Below are positions 24,143 to 32,599 of a DNA stretch of 42,014 nt, piece by piece (position 1 is the first letter of the stretch; each line of letters starts with the position of its first letter). This DNA comes from Verrucomicrobiota bacterium (lineage in GTDB: Bacteria; Verrucomicrobiota; Verrucomicrobiia; Limisphaerales; AAA164-E04), in the NCBI GenBank assembly GCA_027619545.1, contig JAQCFT010000003.1, positions 1 to 42,014 of the forward strand. Reading direction: 5' to 3'. The position numbers and the translations under genes are program-made. The notes beneath the pieces are model-generated. The model was given only the letters and a program-made list of their open reading frames with translations, was not told where the DNA came from and searched no databases.

Positions 24143-26524
24143 TCATTCACGTGTGACGGTTTCATCGAGATTGAGGATGATGCTGGCGGCGATGGTGTGA
24201 GCTGCCCAATCGGCCGGATCATGTTCCGTATTTGAATTCACTTCGCCCGATTCACCTATGCTCAGGAGGGCGTTGGCTTGATCAGGAGCGTTCGTAAACT
24301 CGTTGTGCGATCTTTCAACAGCTTTCGTCAAATAGGTCAATTCTTCGGTGCTTGGGGGGCGTGCCAATACCAGGCGGAAACCGTGCGCCAAACGTGCATC
24401 CAATGTTGGAACGGATGCCTCCAGCATTCGGCTCGCCAGGTGGCGGGCTGCTTCGATATAGGTGGTGTCGTTCATCAAATTCAACGCTTGCATGGGAGTG
24501 TTGGTGCGGCTTCGGCGCACAGCGCAGGATTCGCGAAAGGGAACATCAAACGTCAACATGGCCGGGTGCGGCACCGAGCGTTTCCAGTAGGTGTACATCG
24601 TGCGTCGGAACAAGTCCTCGCCTTTGTCCTGAACATAGGTGTTTGCGCTGCTACCCGCGACAACTTGTTCGTAAAGTCCGGGGGGATGATAGGGTTTGAC
24701 GGATGGTCCGCCTATTCTCAAAGAAAGCAATCCGCCTGCAGCCAGGGCTTGGTCTCTGAGAAATTCCGCCTGGAGTCTGTGACGAGAACTGCGTGCCAGA
24801 AGCCGGTTTTCCGGATCATGTTCGAGTAGCTCTTGCGTGGTATGCGAACTTTGTCGATAGGTGGCGCTGGTTGTCAGGAGCCGCATCATGGCTTTGATGT
24901 TCCAACCGGATTCGACCAATTCCACCGCCAACCAATCCAAAAGGGCTGGATGACTCGGTCGTTCTCCACGTGTTCCAAAGTCTTCCGGTGTGGGGACAAT
25001 GCCGGTGCCAAACACGGATTGCCAAAGGCGATTGACTGTGACGCGTGCGGTCAACGGATTCTCGTGATCCACTAACCATCGCGCCAACCCCAATCGGTTC
25101 CGGGGAAGATCTTTGTCCATGGGGGGCAAGAAAGTCGGCGTGTCTGGATACACCTGTTGACCAGGACGGTCATAGGAGCCGCGGGCGAGGATGTAAGTCG
25201 GTCTGGGCTCGGGAAGTTCATCCATCACCAAAGCTGTCGGTATTGCCAGGTCTGCCAGATCCGCTTTCTTTTTCAAATCCTCCACTCTTTTTTTCATCGT
25301 CTCGCGTTGATCTGAATCCTCGGGAGTATTGGCCAACAGTTGCTCGGCTTTTCCAAGTTCAGCTTGTGCGTGTGCACGGTCTGATTCCTGTTCTGGAGAG
25401 GGGAGCTGGATCATGGGGGGATTGTTTCGTTGAATCGGCGCTCCGTAATTTCCCCTTCCTTGTTCGCTGACATTGTGAAAAAACGCGTAGATCGAATAAT
25501 AATCGCGTTGAGTAAACGGATCGTACTTGTGATCGTGACATCGGGCGCAGATAAACGTTTGCCCCAGCCAAATGGTCATGGTGGTCTCCACCCGATCCGA
25601 GCAATACTCCGCCAGAAACTCCTCAGGTATGATGCCGCCTTCCTCGTTCATCATGTGGTTTCGGTTGAATCCGGTGGCGATGCGTTGCTGAAGGGTTGGA
25701 TTTGGAAGTAGATCACCGGCCAGTTGCTCCACCGTAAACGCGTCGTAGGGCATGTTGCGATTGAACGCATCAATCACCCAATCTCTCCATGCAGACATTT
25801 CCCGATCCCTGTCAACCTGGTATCCATTGGTGTCGGCATACCGGGCTGCATCCAACCAATCCACCGCCATGCGTTCACCGTAATGGGGCGAATCCAACAA
25901 TCGGTCGACAACTTTTTCAAAAGCGTGAGGAGAATCATCGGCCAGGAACGCATCGACCTCCGCCAGGGTAGGGGGGAGTCCCGTTAAATCCAAAGTCACC
26001 CGGCGAATCAAAGTGGTTCGATCGGCTTCCGGAGATGGTGTGAGGTTTTCATCCACTATGCGTTGCAACACGAAATGATCCACTTCATTGCGTGGCCAGT
26101 CAGAGTGTTGAGTCGGTCGGGGCAACGCTTCTCGCTGGGGCGGCCTCCAGGCCCAGTGACCCTCGTATTCGGCTCCGGCATCCACCCATTGTTGCAGCAG
26201 ATTTTTTTGGGTTTCGGTCAAAACCTTGTTGGCTTCCGGTGGTGGCATTTGCTCTTCCGGATCCTGAGATTGGATTCGACTGATCAACACGCTGCAATCC
26301 GAACACCCAGGTTCAATCGCAGCGTAACCTCCCAAATCCATCCTCGATCCTGATTCTGTATCCAAACGCAGACCTGATTTGCGATGGCTTTCATCCGGAC
26401 CATGACATTGAAAACAATGGTCCGAAAGGATGGGAAGGATGTCTCGCGTGAAATCAATGTTGGATGCCGCCCTTGATTCACCGGCGATGATGAAGGTCCA
26501 GACTCCCAATAAGCAACATTTCAC
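24143..26524 (-). CDS. Planctomycete-type cytochrome protein (PSCyt1-DUF1549-DUF1553)
   Basis: The 793-residue protein begins at a GTG (26524) with GGAGG four bases upstream, the clearest ribosome site in this region; the first residues MKCCLLGVWTFIIAGESRA form a good signal peptide. A longer ATG start at 26617 has no such site. The PSCyt1 domain follows with the haem-c motif Cys37-x-x-Cys-His41 (CFQCHGPDESHRKSGLRLD). DUF1549 carries YADTNGYQVDRDREM and CARCHDHKYDPFTQRDYY, and DUF1553 (about 460-770) has LTARVTVNRLWQSVFG, TPEDFG and MYTYWKRSVPHPAM. Such proteins form large PVC-specific families in gene clusters that degrade sulfated polysaccharides; the reaction is not known. It is the first gene of an operon with the DUF1501 gene. 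Confidence 0.92.
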   Translation of the reverse strand: MKCCLLGVWTFIIAGESRAASNIDFTRDILPILSDHCFQCHGPDESHRKSGLRLDTESGSRMDLGGYAAIEPGCSDCSVLISRIQSQDPEEQMPPPEANKVLTETQKNLLQQWVDAGAEYEGHWAWRPPQREALPRPTQHSDWPRNEVDHFVLQRIVDENLTPSPEADRTTLIRRVTLDLTGLPPTLAEVDAFLADDSPHAFEKVVDRLLDSPHYGERMAVDWLDAARYADTNGYQVDRDREMSAWRDWVIDAFNRNMPYDAFTVEQLAGDLLPNPTLQQRIATGFNRNHMMNEEGGIIPEEFLAEYCSDRVETTMTIWLGQTFICARCHDHKYDPFTQRDYYSIYAFFHNVSEQGRGNYGAPIQRNNPPMIQLPSPEQESDRAHAQAELGKAEQLLANTPEDSDQRETMKKRVEDLKKKADLADLAIPTALVMDELPEPRPTYILARGSYDRPGQQVYPDTPTFLPPMDKDLPRNRLGLARWLVDHENPLTARVTVNRLWQSVFGTGIVPTPEDFGTRGERPSHPALLDWLAVELVESGWNIKAMMRLLTTSATYRQSSHTTQELLEHDPENRLLARSSRHRLQAEFLRDQALAAGGLLSLRIGGPSVKPYHPPGLYEQVVAGSSANTYVQDKGEDLFRRTMYTYWKRSVPHPAMLTFDVPFRESCAVRRSRTNTPMQALNLMNDTTYIEAARHLASRMLEASVPTLDARLAHGFRLVLARPPSTEELTYLTKAVERSHNEFTNAPDQANALLSIGESGEVNSNTEHDPADWAAHTIAASIILNLDETVTRE

Positions 26525-26682
26525 AAATCCTCCAATGTAGGTTTTGACACAGAAATTTAGATCGCTTCCCGGTAAAGATGAATGGCGAGCTTTTGAAATG
26601 GATTGAACGCTGCTCATTTAATACTGCTGATTCAAACAAAAGTGCTGAAAAATGTCGAAAAAAACAATAAGGAGAAAAAGTA

Positions 26683-26707
26683 TCAATAGTTGGGGCTGAC
26701 CCCCAAA
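26683..26707 (+). repeat. TCAATAGTTGGG motif, copy A
   Basis: TCAATAGTTGGGGCTGACCC followed by CCAAA lies three bases past the stop of the vapC gene. TTGGGG and CCCCAA can pair. Copy B with the same orientation is on the other side of the vapBC pair. Confidence 0.6.
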
Positions 26708-26710
26708 GGG

Positions 26711-27139
26711 CTATTCGAGAGGAGAGCGCCATTTCAGGCCTGGAAAGCGCGCAAAATCACGATCTGTTGTAATCCATTCACATCCGTTTTCGATGGCAAG
26801 GGCAGCATGATAAGCATCACTCACCAGGTTGCCACGAGCATCTCCTTCTCGGCACAAACGAAGAAAGATCTCCCAATGTTTGCGCCCCGGTGAGACGATC
26901 AGCAAGTTGGGGTGGGTGTGAAGTTGTTGGATGAAATCCAGAGCATTGGGAAGCGGGGTGGGGGGATTGAAAATTTTTCGATGAGTAATGATTCTGAGGC
27001 ATGCCGAAAGGACCAGTTCCGATACACCACAAGTTTCTTCTGCAGACAAAGCCTTTTCTAACCAGGTCTTGATTTCCGCATGGCGATCTGAGTCTTCGCG
27101 ATGCGCGTAAATGAAGATATTGACATCCAATAATTTCAC
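26711..27139 (-). CDS. vapC: PIN-domain toxin VapC, module 1
   Basis: The 142-residue protein begins MKLLDVNIFIYAHRED and has the acidic residues of PIN ribonucleases: Asp5, Glu41 (VSELVLS), Asp108 (VSDAYHAALA) and Asp126 (ITTDRDFARF). VapC proteins cut tRNA or rRNA when not bound by VapB. Length is normal. The gene starts with GTG in a GTGA overlap with the vapB stop, and the GGAGGGG in the last vapB codons acts as its ribosome site, so the toxin is translationally coupled to the antitoxin. A G/C palindromic motif follows directly after the stop. Confidence 0.92.
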   Translation of the reverse strand: MKLLDVNIFIYAHREDSDRHAEIKTWLEKALSAEETCGVSELVLSACLRIITHRKIFNPPTPLPNALDFIQQLHTHPNLLIVSPGRKHWEIFLRLCREGDARGNLVSDAYHAALAIENGCEWITTDRDFARFPGLKWRSPLE

Positions 27140-27375
27140 GCCCCCTCCATTGCATCCAAGAGATCGGCTGTTGAATCAAGATTTACCCCTGGTAACACTC
27201 CTTTACCACCAAAGGTCGGAAATTGAACCGGTACTTCGGGTTCGAGTTGCTTTTGCTTTGCAAAGGACAACTGCAGAGCTTCTTCAATGACTTTCCCAAG
27301 AGTACAGTTTCTCTGGTGTGCCACGTTTTTTGCCTCCTCCAGCAGGTCGTCATGAATCGTTATCGTCGTCCTCAT
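27136..27375 (-). CDS. vapB: VapB antitoxin, module 1
   Basis: The 79-residue protein starts MRTTITIHDDLLEEAKNVAH, a ribbon-helix-helix DNA-binding domain (beta strand TTITI, two helices). The rest (FPTFGGKGVLPGVNLDSTADLLDAMEG) is the typical toxin-binding tail. It should neutralise the PIN toxin encoded behind it and repress the operon. The palindrome ACATCATGATGT (27397-27408) at the -35 box is the likely operator. The ATG at 27375 lies five bases after a possible -10 box. Confidence 0.9.
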   Translation of the reverse strand: MRTTITIHDDLLEEAKNVAHQRNCTLGKVIEEALQLSFAKQKQLEPEVPVQFPTFGGKGVLPGVNLDSTADLLDAMEGA

Positions 27376-27380
27376 GCATC

Positions 27381-27411
27381 ATTACATCAATTAAAAACAT
27401 CATGATGTCAA
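27381..27411 (-). promoter_or_regulatory. Promoter and palindromic operator of vapBC module 1
   Basis: On minus TTGACA (27406-27411) and TGTAAT (27381-27386) are 19 bases apart, a long but possible spacing, and the -10 box ends five bases before the ATG. The perfect palindrome ACATCATGATGT (27397-27408) overlaps the -35 box, a place where VapB could repress. Confidence 0.5.
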
Positions 27412-27501
27412 TTTCTGAATGCCTTGGTTAACTGTTTTTTGCAACAAATCCTAACCACATCTTTTCCAAAGCGTGAACCACACAGGTAACCGACAAAATT
27501 G

Positions 27502-27526
27502 TCAATAGTTGGGACTAACCCCTAAA
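27502..27526 (+). repeat. TCAATAGTTGGG motif, copy B
   Basis: TCAATAGTTGGGACTAACCC followed by CTAAA matches copy A at 19 to 21 of 25 positions by eye and has the same orientation. It lies between the two divergent vapBC modules. Copies A and B flank module 1. Confidence 0.6.
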
Positions 27527-27533
27527 ACCAAAA

Positions 27534-27562
27534 TTGACGACGGATTGCATCCGATGTATGAA
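27534..27562 (+). promoter_or_regulatory. Putative leaderless promoter of vapBC module 2
   Basis: TTGACG (27534-27539), a 17-bp spacer and TATGAA (27557-27562) are followed by six bases and the ATG at 27569. The direct repeat GATGTATGA at 27553-27561 and 27564-27572 covers the -10 box and the start codon and could be the regulator site. Confidence 0.5.
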
Positions 27563-27568
27563 TGATGT

Positions 27569-27814
27569 ATGACTCGCACTCAGATTCAGTTTCCCGATCC
27601 ACTGTTTCGACGCCTTAAAGAGGCGGCAAAGCGGATGGATTGGTCTTTGGCGGAATTGTTACGGCGCTCTGCCGAGAGCTATTTGGCCACTCTTCCTGAA
27701 ATTCAAGAAAAGGGTGAATGGGTCATGCCTATCCTCCGACCCAGTGGTGGTTATTTGAAAGATCCTGCGACCATAAAACCCGAAGCTGACGCAATTGAAC
27801 ATAAACGCACCTGA
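27569..27814 (+). CDS. RHH antitoxin, module 2
   Basis: The 81-residue protein begins MTRTQIQFPDPLFRRLKEAA, then KRMDWSLAELLRRSAESYLA, a ribbon-helix-helix fold. The tail (WVMPILRPSGGYLKDPATI) resembles toxin-binding ends of VapB-like proteins. It overlaps the PIN gene by one base (TGATG). Its promoter has no room for a leader, so the message may be leaderless. Confidence 0.85.
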   Translation: MTRTQIQFPDPLFRRLKEAAKRMDWSLAELLRRSAESYLATLPEIQEKGEWVMPILRPSGGYLKDPATIKPEADAIEHKRT

Positions 27815-28260
27815 TGCGCTCCGCTGATACCAATCTGCTCATTTATGCAGCCGATCCTGATTCCCCTTATCATCAGCGGTCTCGCGATTTTTTCATGACA
27901 GTGCAGTCGGAGGACGCGAGGTTCGTGTTATGTGAACTGATCCTGGTGGAACTTTATATGCAGCTTCGAAATCCAGCCGTATTTCGAATGCCTTATTCAC
28001 CGAAAGAAGCGGCTGATTACTGTAACGGGCTGAAGGCTTGTCCTTATTGGCGGTGCGTGGATTATTCGATCGATGTTTCAAGACACCTTTGGAATTGGGC
28101 TGAACGGGATGATGGAGGTTTCCGACGGATCATCGATGCTCGAATTGCCCTGACACTCCGTCATCATGGAGTCACGGAATTTGCCACCGCCAATGTAAAA
28201 GATTTCCAAAACATGGGTTTTGAAAAAGTATGGAACCCATTGCGAGCTACGGTAGATTAG
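27814..28260 (+). CDS. PIN-domain toxin VapC, module 2
   Basis: The 148-residue protein starts MRSADTNLLIYAADPDSPYH with Asp5, then CELILVELYMQL (Glu41/Glu46), RRIIDARIALTL (Asp108) and ATANVKDF with Asn127 in place of the usual Asp and Asp130 following. The Asn change is seen in a common PIN subgroup that keeps a TN-x-x-DF motif. It should be an RNA-cutting toxin held by the RHH antitoxin upstream. It is 38 bases from the convergent membrane protein gene. Module 2 is back to back with module 1. Confidence 0.88.
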   Translation: MRSADTNLLIYAADPDSPYHQRSRDFFMTVQSEDARFVLCELILVELYMQLRNPAVFRMPYSPKEAADYCNGLKACPYWRCVDYSIDVSRHLWNWAERDDGGFRRIIDARIALTLRHHGVTEFATANVKDFQNMGFEKVWNPLRATVD

Positions 28261-28297
28261 TTTTTTTGACAGGATACACAGTGTCATCGATCCCTGC

Positions 28298-28774
28298 TCA
28301 AGATAAGGCTTCCAGTTCAGGGCGATTGGATGGGCGCAGCTGATGAGTCTTTTCGATGTAGCTTCCAATCCAGATCCATTGGATCACATCAAATGTAATC
28401 GAAAAAACAAAGGCAAAGGAATTCATGGATTCCTTGCCCGTAAAATCGTGGGCGATGATTGCCATGACAATGGATACTGGCACTGCGATGCAGATAAGCT
28501 TTATGCTGACAATCCAGGCAAAAACAAAAAACTTGCATAGAAATTGGTTTCCAAACCCTTCATTGATGCCCTTCAGATAAAGCATCCCCCATATTGTTAT
28601 GGCAACGCTGATCACAGAAGCCATGACATCCAATGGCCTTGTTTCTCCATCGGGAAAGGCACTCGCAATCGCCATCATCAACACCACACCCAGGAAATAG
28701 GGGCCGGCTTCTGATTCTTTGAATGAATGTTCTTGGAACTTCTCAATAACCGGATTTGGGTCCCATATTTGCAT
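28298..28774 (-). CDS. Membrane protein with four predicted helices, unknown function
   Basis: The 158-residue protein has a cytoplasm-like start (MQIWDPNPVIEKFQEHSFKE) and four hydrophobic segments at about 25-42, 48-68, 80-105 and 120-140 (GPYFLGVVLMMAIASA, VMASVISVAITIWGMLYL, FFVFAWIVSIKLICIAVPVS, SFAFVFSITFDVIQWIWIG). No family motif is recognised. It sits among toxin-antitoxin modules but nothing shows a link. A possible leaderless promoter (TTCACA, 17 bp, CATAAT) ends seven bases before the ATG. Confidence 0.7.
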   Translation of the reverse strand: MQIWDPNPVIEKFQEHSFKESEAGPYFLGVVLMMAIASAFPDGETRPLDVMASVISVAITIWGMLYLKGINEGFGNQFLCKFFVFAWIVSIKLICIAVPVSIVMAIIAHDFTGKESMNSFAFVFSITFDVIQWIWIGSYIEKTHQLRPSNRPELEALS

Positions 28775-28781
28775 GGGTGTT

Positions 28782-28810
28782 ATTATGAACGAGTTGCTGG
28801 TAGGTGTGAA
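28782..28810 (-). promoter_or_regulatory. Putative leaderless promoter of the four-TM protein
   Basis: On minus TTCACA (28805-28810), 17 bp and CATAAT (28782-28787) are followed by seven bases and the ATG at 28774. Each box matches the consensus at five of six positions. No ribosome site is present. Confidence 0.5.
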
Positions 28811-28825
28811 GTAAAATTCCTTTGA

Positions 28826-31800
28826 TCATTCCCAGGTGGCAAGGAATTCCACCAGGTCCCGCAATTCGAACGGGGTGAGGATGCCGATCATGGGGGGCAT
28901 GGTGGAGGCCTGTATGACGGTGCGTTGCTCGATGTCGGGTGTGGCCAGTTCCTGTTTTTCTCCGGCGACGTTGATGAATGTCAGCGTCTCGTCTTTTTCG
29001 GATGCGATGCGTCCGGAGTGTGTGGTGCCGTCTTTGAGTTGAATCATGGTGAGAGCATAGCCTTCCGCCAGTTTTGCTGAGGGATGGATGAGTGACTCTA
29101 GAAGGTATTCGCGCGTCTTGGTTTTACCAATGCCTTTGAGCACCGGCCCGACCTGGTTTTCGGGGCCTCCGGCATCGTGACAGCGAATGCATTGTGCAGC
29201 GATATGCCCTTCGAATACCTGCTTGCCCCGTTCGATGTCTCCACCTGCCAGAGCAGATTGGTGGTAGGTTAATCTCATAGGACTTCCCAAGTTTTGACGG
29301 TACTGGGTTGCTTTCTCTGCCAGATCCGAACCTTTTTGTGCCGACACCGCTTCAAGAACATCCAGGTGGAGTTTTGAATCGAGGTTTCCTTCTTTCAAAC
29401 GATCGAAATATTCTTTCAGGATGGAACGACTGGTTTCGTAGTGTATGGTTCCTAACTGCTTCAACCCCAGTTGCTGTTCCTTGAGGGTGAGTGAACGCCC
29501 TTTGTCTCTGAAATAATTGGTAAACTGTTCGGCGTTCGTTTTCGCAAGTGAGTCAAGAGCCTGGTGTCGCAGGGGGGCTTGATCGGATTGAAGCGCCTGG
29601 TTGATGACTTCTGTTAGTCCGATGTAGGCGGATTCGGTCAGGGCCGAGAGGGAGCCGATGCGTGTGGTGAGTTCAAAGTCCGGTGAGAGGACCCACGCGG
29701 CCAGGGTGGCATCATTGACTTTGATTTGATAGGTGTCCACGAGGCGGATCAATTCCGAACGGAGTGTGGGAGTTGCTTCGTTGAGGACGGATTGGAATCC
29801 GGATTTCAATACATTGTCTGCAGCGTCAGGTTCGCGGTTTACCAGATGGCGCACCCGTCCGGTGACGCGATCAAGGTAGGGATGGGCGTTCCAGGTCGCC
29901 AGAGATTCCAATGCCTCGATGCGCATGGTTTCCGGTGCGGTGTGGTCCCGGGCGTAGGCCAGGAGTCGGGCAGCGTTTTCCTGTCTGCCCAGACGCATGT
30001 TGGCGTTGATGGCACGTCTTAGGATAGCTTCATCACTGTGCATGGTCTCGGGCAAATTCATCAGCAACCAAGCGAGGTCGTGCAGGGCTCCTGGGATCGA
30101 GAAATCATCATGAATCGCACGGGCGGCTTCCTGAACGACATGGATATGATCGTCTTTTAGGAAGGCCTTCACTGCTTCGGATTGCAGACGACGCAATGCC
30201 ACCACGGCTGCCACTCTCACGGGTAACGATGCGTCGGATGAGCAGGCTTCCAGGGAGGCGACGTCGTTCATGCCAACCCAAGCCATCACGCCGGCATGTC
30301 GAAGGTAAGGGTCTTCGCCATTGTTTTCTCTAAGCATTTGCCGGACCGCTTCGAATCCGAAGCGGTCTCCTGTTTTCCCGAGCGCGATTCCCGCCATGAA
30401 CCGGACGCGCGGGTGATCGTCCTTCAGAAGGCTGATGAGTTGGTTGGAAAGCGGTGTGGCTTTCAGGTCGCCTGCGATCTTGGCGCTTTGCGCCCGCACC
30501 TCAGGGGAGGGGGCCTTGAACGGCAACAGTGATAAAACGGAGGCAGGCACCCGGTCTTCAAATTGTCCGATTCCCCAAAGCGCGTGGATTCTGGCGAGTA
30601 AGGGCGCTTCCGCGTTTCGAGCCATTGCAAGCAGTTCGTTTAATCGCTCGCGCCGTACGAGTTCAAATTGAGCTTTCAAGCGAATGCGCTGATCCGCATG
30701 CCCCAGCCAGGTGAGTAAATCGGATATGGCTTGTGCTTTGAATGACATGCTGATCAGACGCTTTACCTCCTGACGGATGAGTGAACTTGCGACATTCGGA
30801 TCATCCACCTTGTAGATCGCACCCTTGTCGTTGGGCATCCACATGCCGTCCCAGTCTGCGATGTAGGTGCCGCCATCGGGACCGAAGTTAATGGCGCTGG
30901 CCATCAGGCCCTGATGAAAAATGTGCTCGTCCACCATTTCAAAGTAAGCCCCTTTTGGCTTTGCCCGAAACGCGGTGATCTTTTTCACCGGAAATTGAGC
31001 GAGGAAAAAGAATCCTTTATAACGGTCGTTGAGTGCGGTTCCCGGATTGTATTTGAACCCACCCGGACCAACAGAATAATTGGCGATGGGGGGAGTGATG
31101 TAGGCGGCTTGTCCCTCGTGATGGGGGATCCACATTTTTTCTTCGATCCAGGGACTGTAGGTCGGCATGCCGGTGTAGGTGGCCCATCCCTTGGTTCGGA
31201 ACTGCCAGTTCAGGCGCCATCCGGAATCCGATCCTTCGGTGATGTAAACAAAGCGTTCGCGTTCACCCCGAACGTCGCCGTCGTTGTCCACCGAGAACCA
31301 GTTGCCGAAATCATCGAACGCGATTTCTTGAACGTTGCGCAAACCGTAAGCAAACAGCTCCAGGTCGGAACCATCCGGACGCATTCGGAGTACGCCGCCG
31401 GTGTTGGGATGATGAATCTTGTTGCCTTCTTTTGTTGTGACCGAAATACCGTTGTCTCCCACTGAAAAATAGATCCAGCCATCGGGTCCCACGGTAAGTC
31501 CATGGATGTCATGACCGTCCATGGCGGCATGTACCCCGAATCCGCGATGTAAGATTTCACGGCTGTCGGCGATGCCGTCCTGATCCTTGTCGGTGAGTCG
31601 CCAGATGTCGGGATAGATGGTGTAATAAACATCGTTTCCATAAGGCAGGACACCTGCAGCGGCTCCGTTGTTGGGCTCATTGAAACCTTCCGCAAACACT
31701 TTGCTTGTGTCGGCCTTGCCGTCGCCGTCGGTGTCTTCGATCCGGTGGATGCGTTCCTTGACCATGGTCAGGTCACGCCAGTCGTGACTGCCATCGTTGT

Positions 31801-32164
31801 TCAGGTCGGGTAGCCATTGACGATTTTCCCCGCTTTTTTCCGGTGCCATCCATGATTTAAAAAGTTCGATTTGTTGCGGGATGGAGTCCGATCCCAGATC
31901 TTCCTTGATCCATTCCTTGTGAGCACGGATGTCGATGTCCACGCTGCCGCGTCGAGCTGTTTCGACGACAAACAAGCGGCCCTGATCATCGAAACTCAAT
32001 GCGACCGGATTGATCAAAAGGGGCTCCCGCGCCCACAATTCCATTTCCAAACCGCGATCGACAAGGGGGACGTAATCGGTGGCGGCGGGATATTCCTGTT
32101 GAGCGGGCAGAGATTGGGTAAAGGAAAAGAGGATCGCGAGCGTCATGTTGCAACACATTCGCAT
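28826..32164 (-). CDS. Large exported dehydrogenase-like propeller with HEAT repeats and C-terminal haem-c domain
   Basis: The 1112-residue protein is a PVC membrane-bound dehydrogenase-type protein. The start MRMCCNMTLAILFSFTQSLP is a signal peptide; longer ATG starts at 32203 and 32242 exist. The first part (about 20-470) is a propeller with YVPLVDRGLEMELWAREP, GRLFVVETARRG, RIEDTDGDGKAD, GPDGWIYFSVGDNG and TYIADWDGMWMPNDKG. Residues about 490-800 are helical HEAT-like repeats (FEDRVPASVLSLL, HPRVRFMAGIALGKTGD, LPVRVAAVVALRRLQ). The C-terminus has a cytochrome c motif at Cys992 (CIRCHDAGGPENQVGPVLKG) and the conserved tail GYALTMIQLKDGTTHSGRI. It likely oxidises a sugar or alcohol outside the cytoplasm, passing electrons to the haem. 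It stands alone between toxin-antitoxin modules. Confidence 0.88.
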   Translation of the reverse strand: MRMCCNMTLAILFSFTQSLPAQQEYPAATDYVPLVDRGLEMELWAREPLLINPVALSFDDQGRLFVVETARRGSVDIDIRAHKEWIKEDLGSDSIPQQIELFKSWMAPEKSGENRQWLPDLNNDGSHDWRDLTMVKERIHRIEDTDGDGKADTSKVFAEGFNEPNNGAAAGVLPYGNDVYYTIYPDIWRLTDKDQDGIADSREILHRGFGVHAAMDGHDIHGLTVGPDGWIYFSVGDNGISVTTKEGNKIHHPNTGGVLRMRPDGSDLELFAYGLRNVQEIAFDDFGNWFSVDNDGDVRGERERFVYITEGSDSGWRLNWQFRTKGWATYTGMPTYSPWIEEKMWIPHHEGQAAYITPPIANYSVGPGGFKYNPGTALNDRYKGFFFLAQFPVKKITAFRAKPKGAYFEMVDEHIFHQGLMASAINFGPDGGTYIADWDGMWMPNDKGAIYKVDDPNVASSLIRQEVKRLISMSFKAQAISDLLTWLGHADQRIRLKAQFELVRRERLNELLAMARNAEAPLLARIHALWGIGQFEDRVPASVLSLLPFKAPSPEVRAQSAKIAGDLKATPLSNQLISLLKDDHPRVRFMAGIALGKTGDRFGFEAVRQMLRENNGEDPYLRHAGVMAWVGMNDVASLEACSSDASLPVRVAAVVALRRLQSEAVKAFLKDDHIHVVQEAARAIHDDFSIPGALHDLAWLLMNLPETMHSDEAILRRAINANMRLGRQENAARLLAYARDHTAPETMRIEALESLATWNAHPYLDRVTGRVRHLVNREPDAADNVLKSGFQSVLNEATPTLRSELIRLVDTYQIKVNDATLAAWVLSPDFELTTRIGSLSALTESAYIGLTEVINQALQSDQAPLRHQALDSLAKTNAEQFTNYFRDKGRSLTLKEQQLGLKQLGTIHYETSRSILKEYFDRLKEGNLDSKLHLDVLEAVSAQKGSDLAEKATQYRQNLGSPMRLTYHQSALAGGDIERGKQVFEGHIAAQCIRCHDAGGPENQVGPVLKGIGKTKTREYLLESLIHPSAKLAEGYALTMIQLKDGTTHSGRIASEKDETLTFINVAGEKQELATPDIEQRTVIQASTMPPMIGILTPFELRDLVEFLATWE

Positions 32165-32319
32165 GCTGCTTGTATCCGCAGATATAACCGATGGAAATCG
32201 CATTGAGTGATCTTGATCGAACAATGCATTTGAATCACGCAAAAACTACCCAACGATGCATAAGATGCCAAAGGAATCAGATTTTTTTTCGATCTCAATG
32301 CTGAACTGGAATGGCTAAC

Positions 32320-32348
32320 TTGACTACGCTTAAAAAGCGTTCCATGAT
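32320..32348 (+). promoter_or_regulatory. Promoter of TA module 3 with operator hairpin between -35 and -10
   Basis: TTGACT (32320-32325), 17 bp and CATGAT (32343-32348). The spacer carries a perfect inverted repeat ACGCTT-AAA-AAGCGT (32326-32340). The ATG at 32357 is eight bases after the -10 box. The position of the repeat is where a Phd-type repressor would bind. Confidence 0.55.
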
Positions 32349-32356
32349 CATTTTAC

Positions 32357-32599
32357 ATGAAGACGATTACGACCCACGATGCGAAGACGCATTTGTCGCG
32401 TTATCTTGCAGAGGTGGAAGAAGGGGGCAGGATCACCATTGCACGCGGGAAAAAGCCGGTGGCGATGTTGGTTCCGATCACGTCCCTCAAGAAGCAAGTC
32501 CGCCCCAAAGTGGGAAGTATAAAAGGGCCACGGTATGAGTTCCCTGATATCGCTTTTAGGGCGTTGAATGAAGAGGACCTCAAGGAGTGGGGATTGTGA
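32357..32599 (+). CDS. Phd/YefM-type antitoxin, module 3
   Basis: The 80-residue protein begins MKTITTHDAKTHLSRYLAEV and continues EGGRITIARGKKPVAMLVPI, the Phd/YefM fold that binds operator DNA. The rest (VGSIKGPRYEFPDIAFRALN) is the toxin-binding tail and ends in LKEWGL. It overlaps the PIN gene by four bases (GTGA), with AAGGAG in its own last codons serving the toxin start. It should repress the module through the inverted repeat in its promoter. Confidence 0.9.
   Translation: MKTITTHDAKTHLSRYLAEVEEGGRITIARGKKPVAMLVPITSLKKQVRPKVGSIKGPRYEFPDIAFRALNEEDLKEWGL

Noticed and set aside
27502-27526. GTTGGGACTAAC as an integron attC-like site beside toxin-antitoxin cassettes.
   Set aside because: The order and spacing of the core sites are wrong for attC (GTT before AAC, no long imperfect palindrome) and no integrase is visible.
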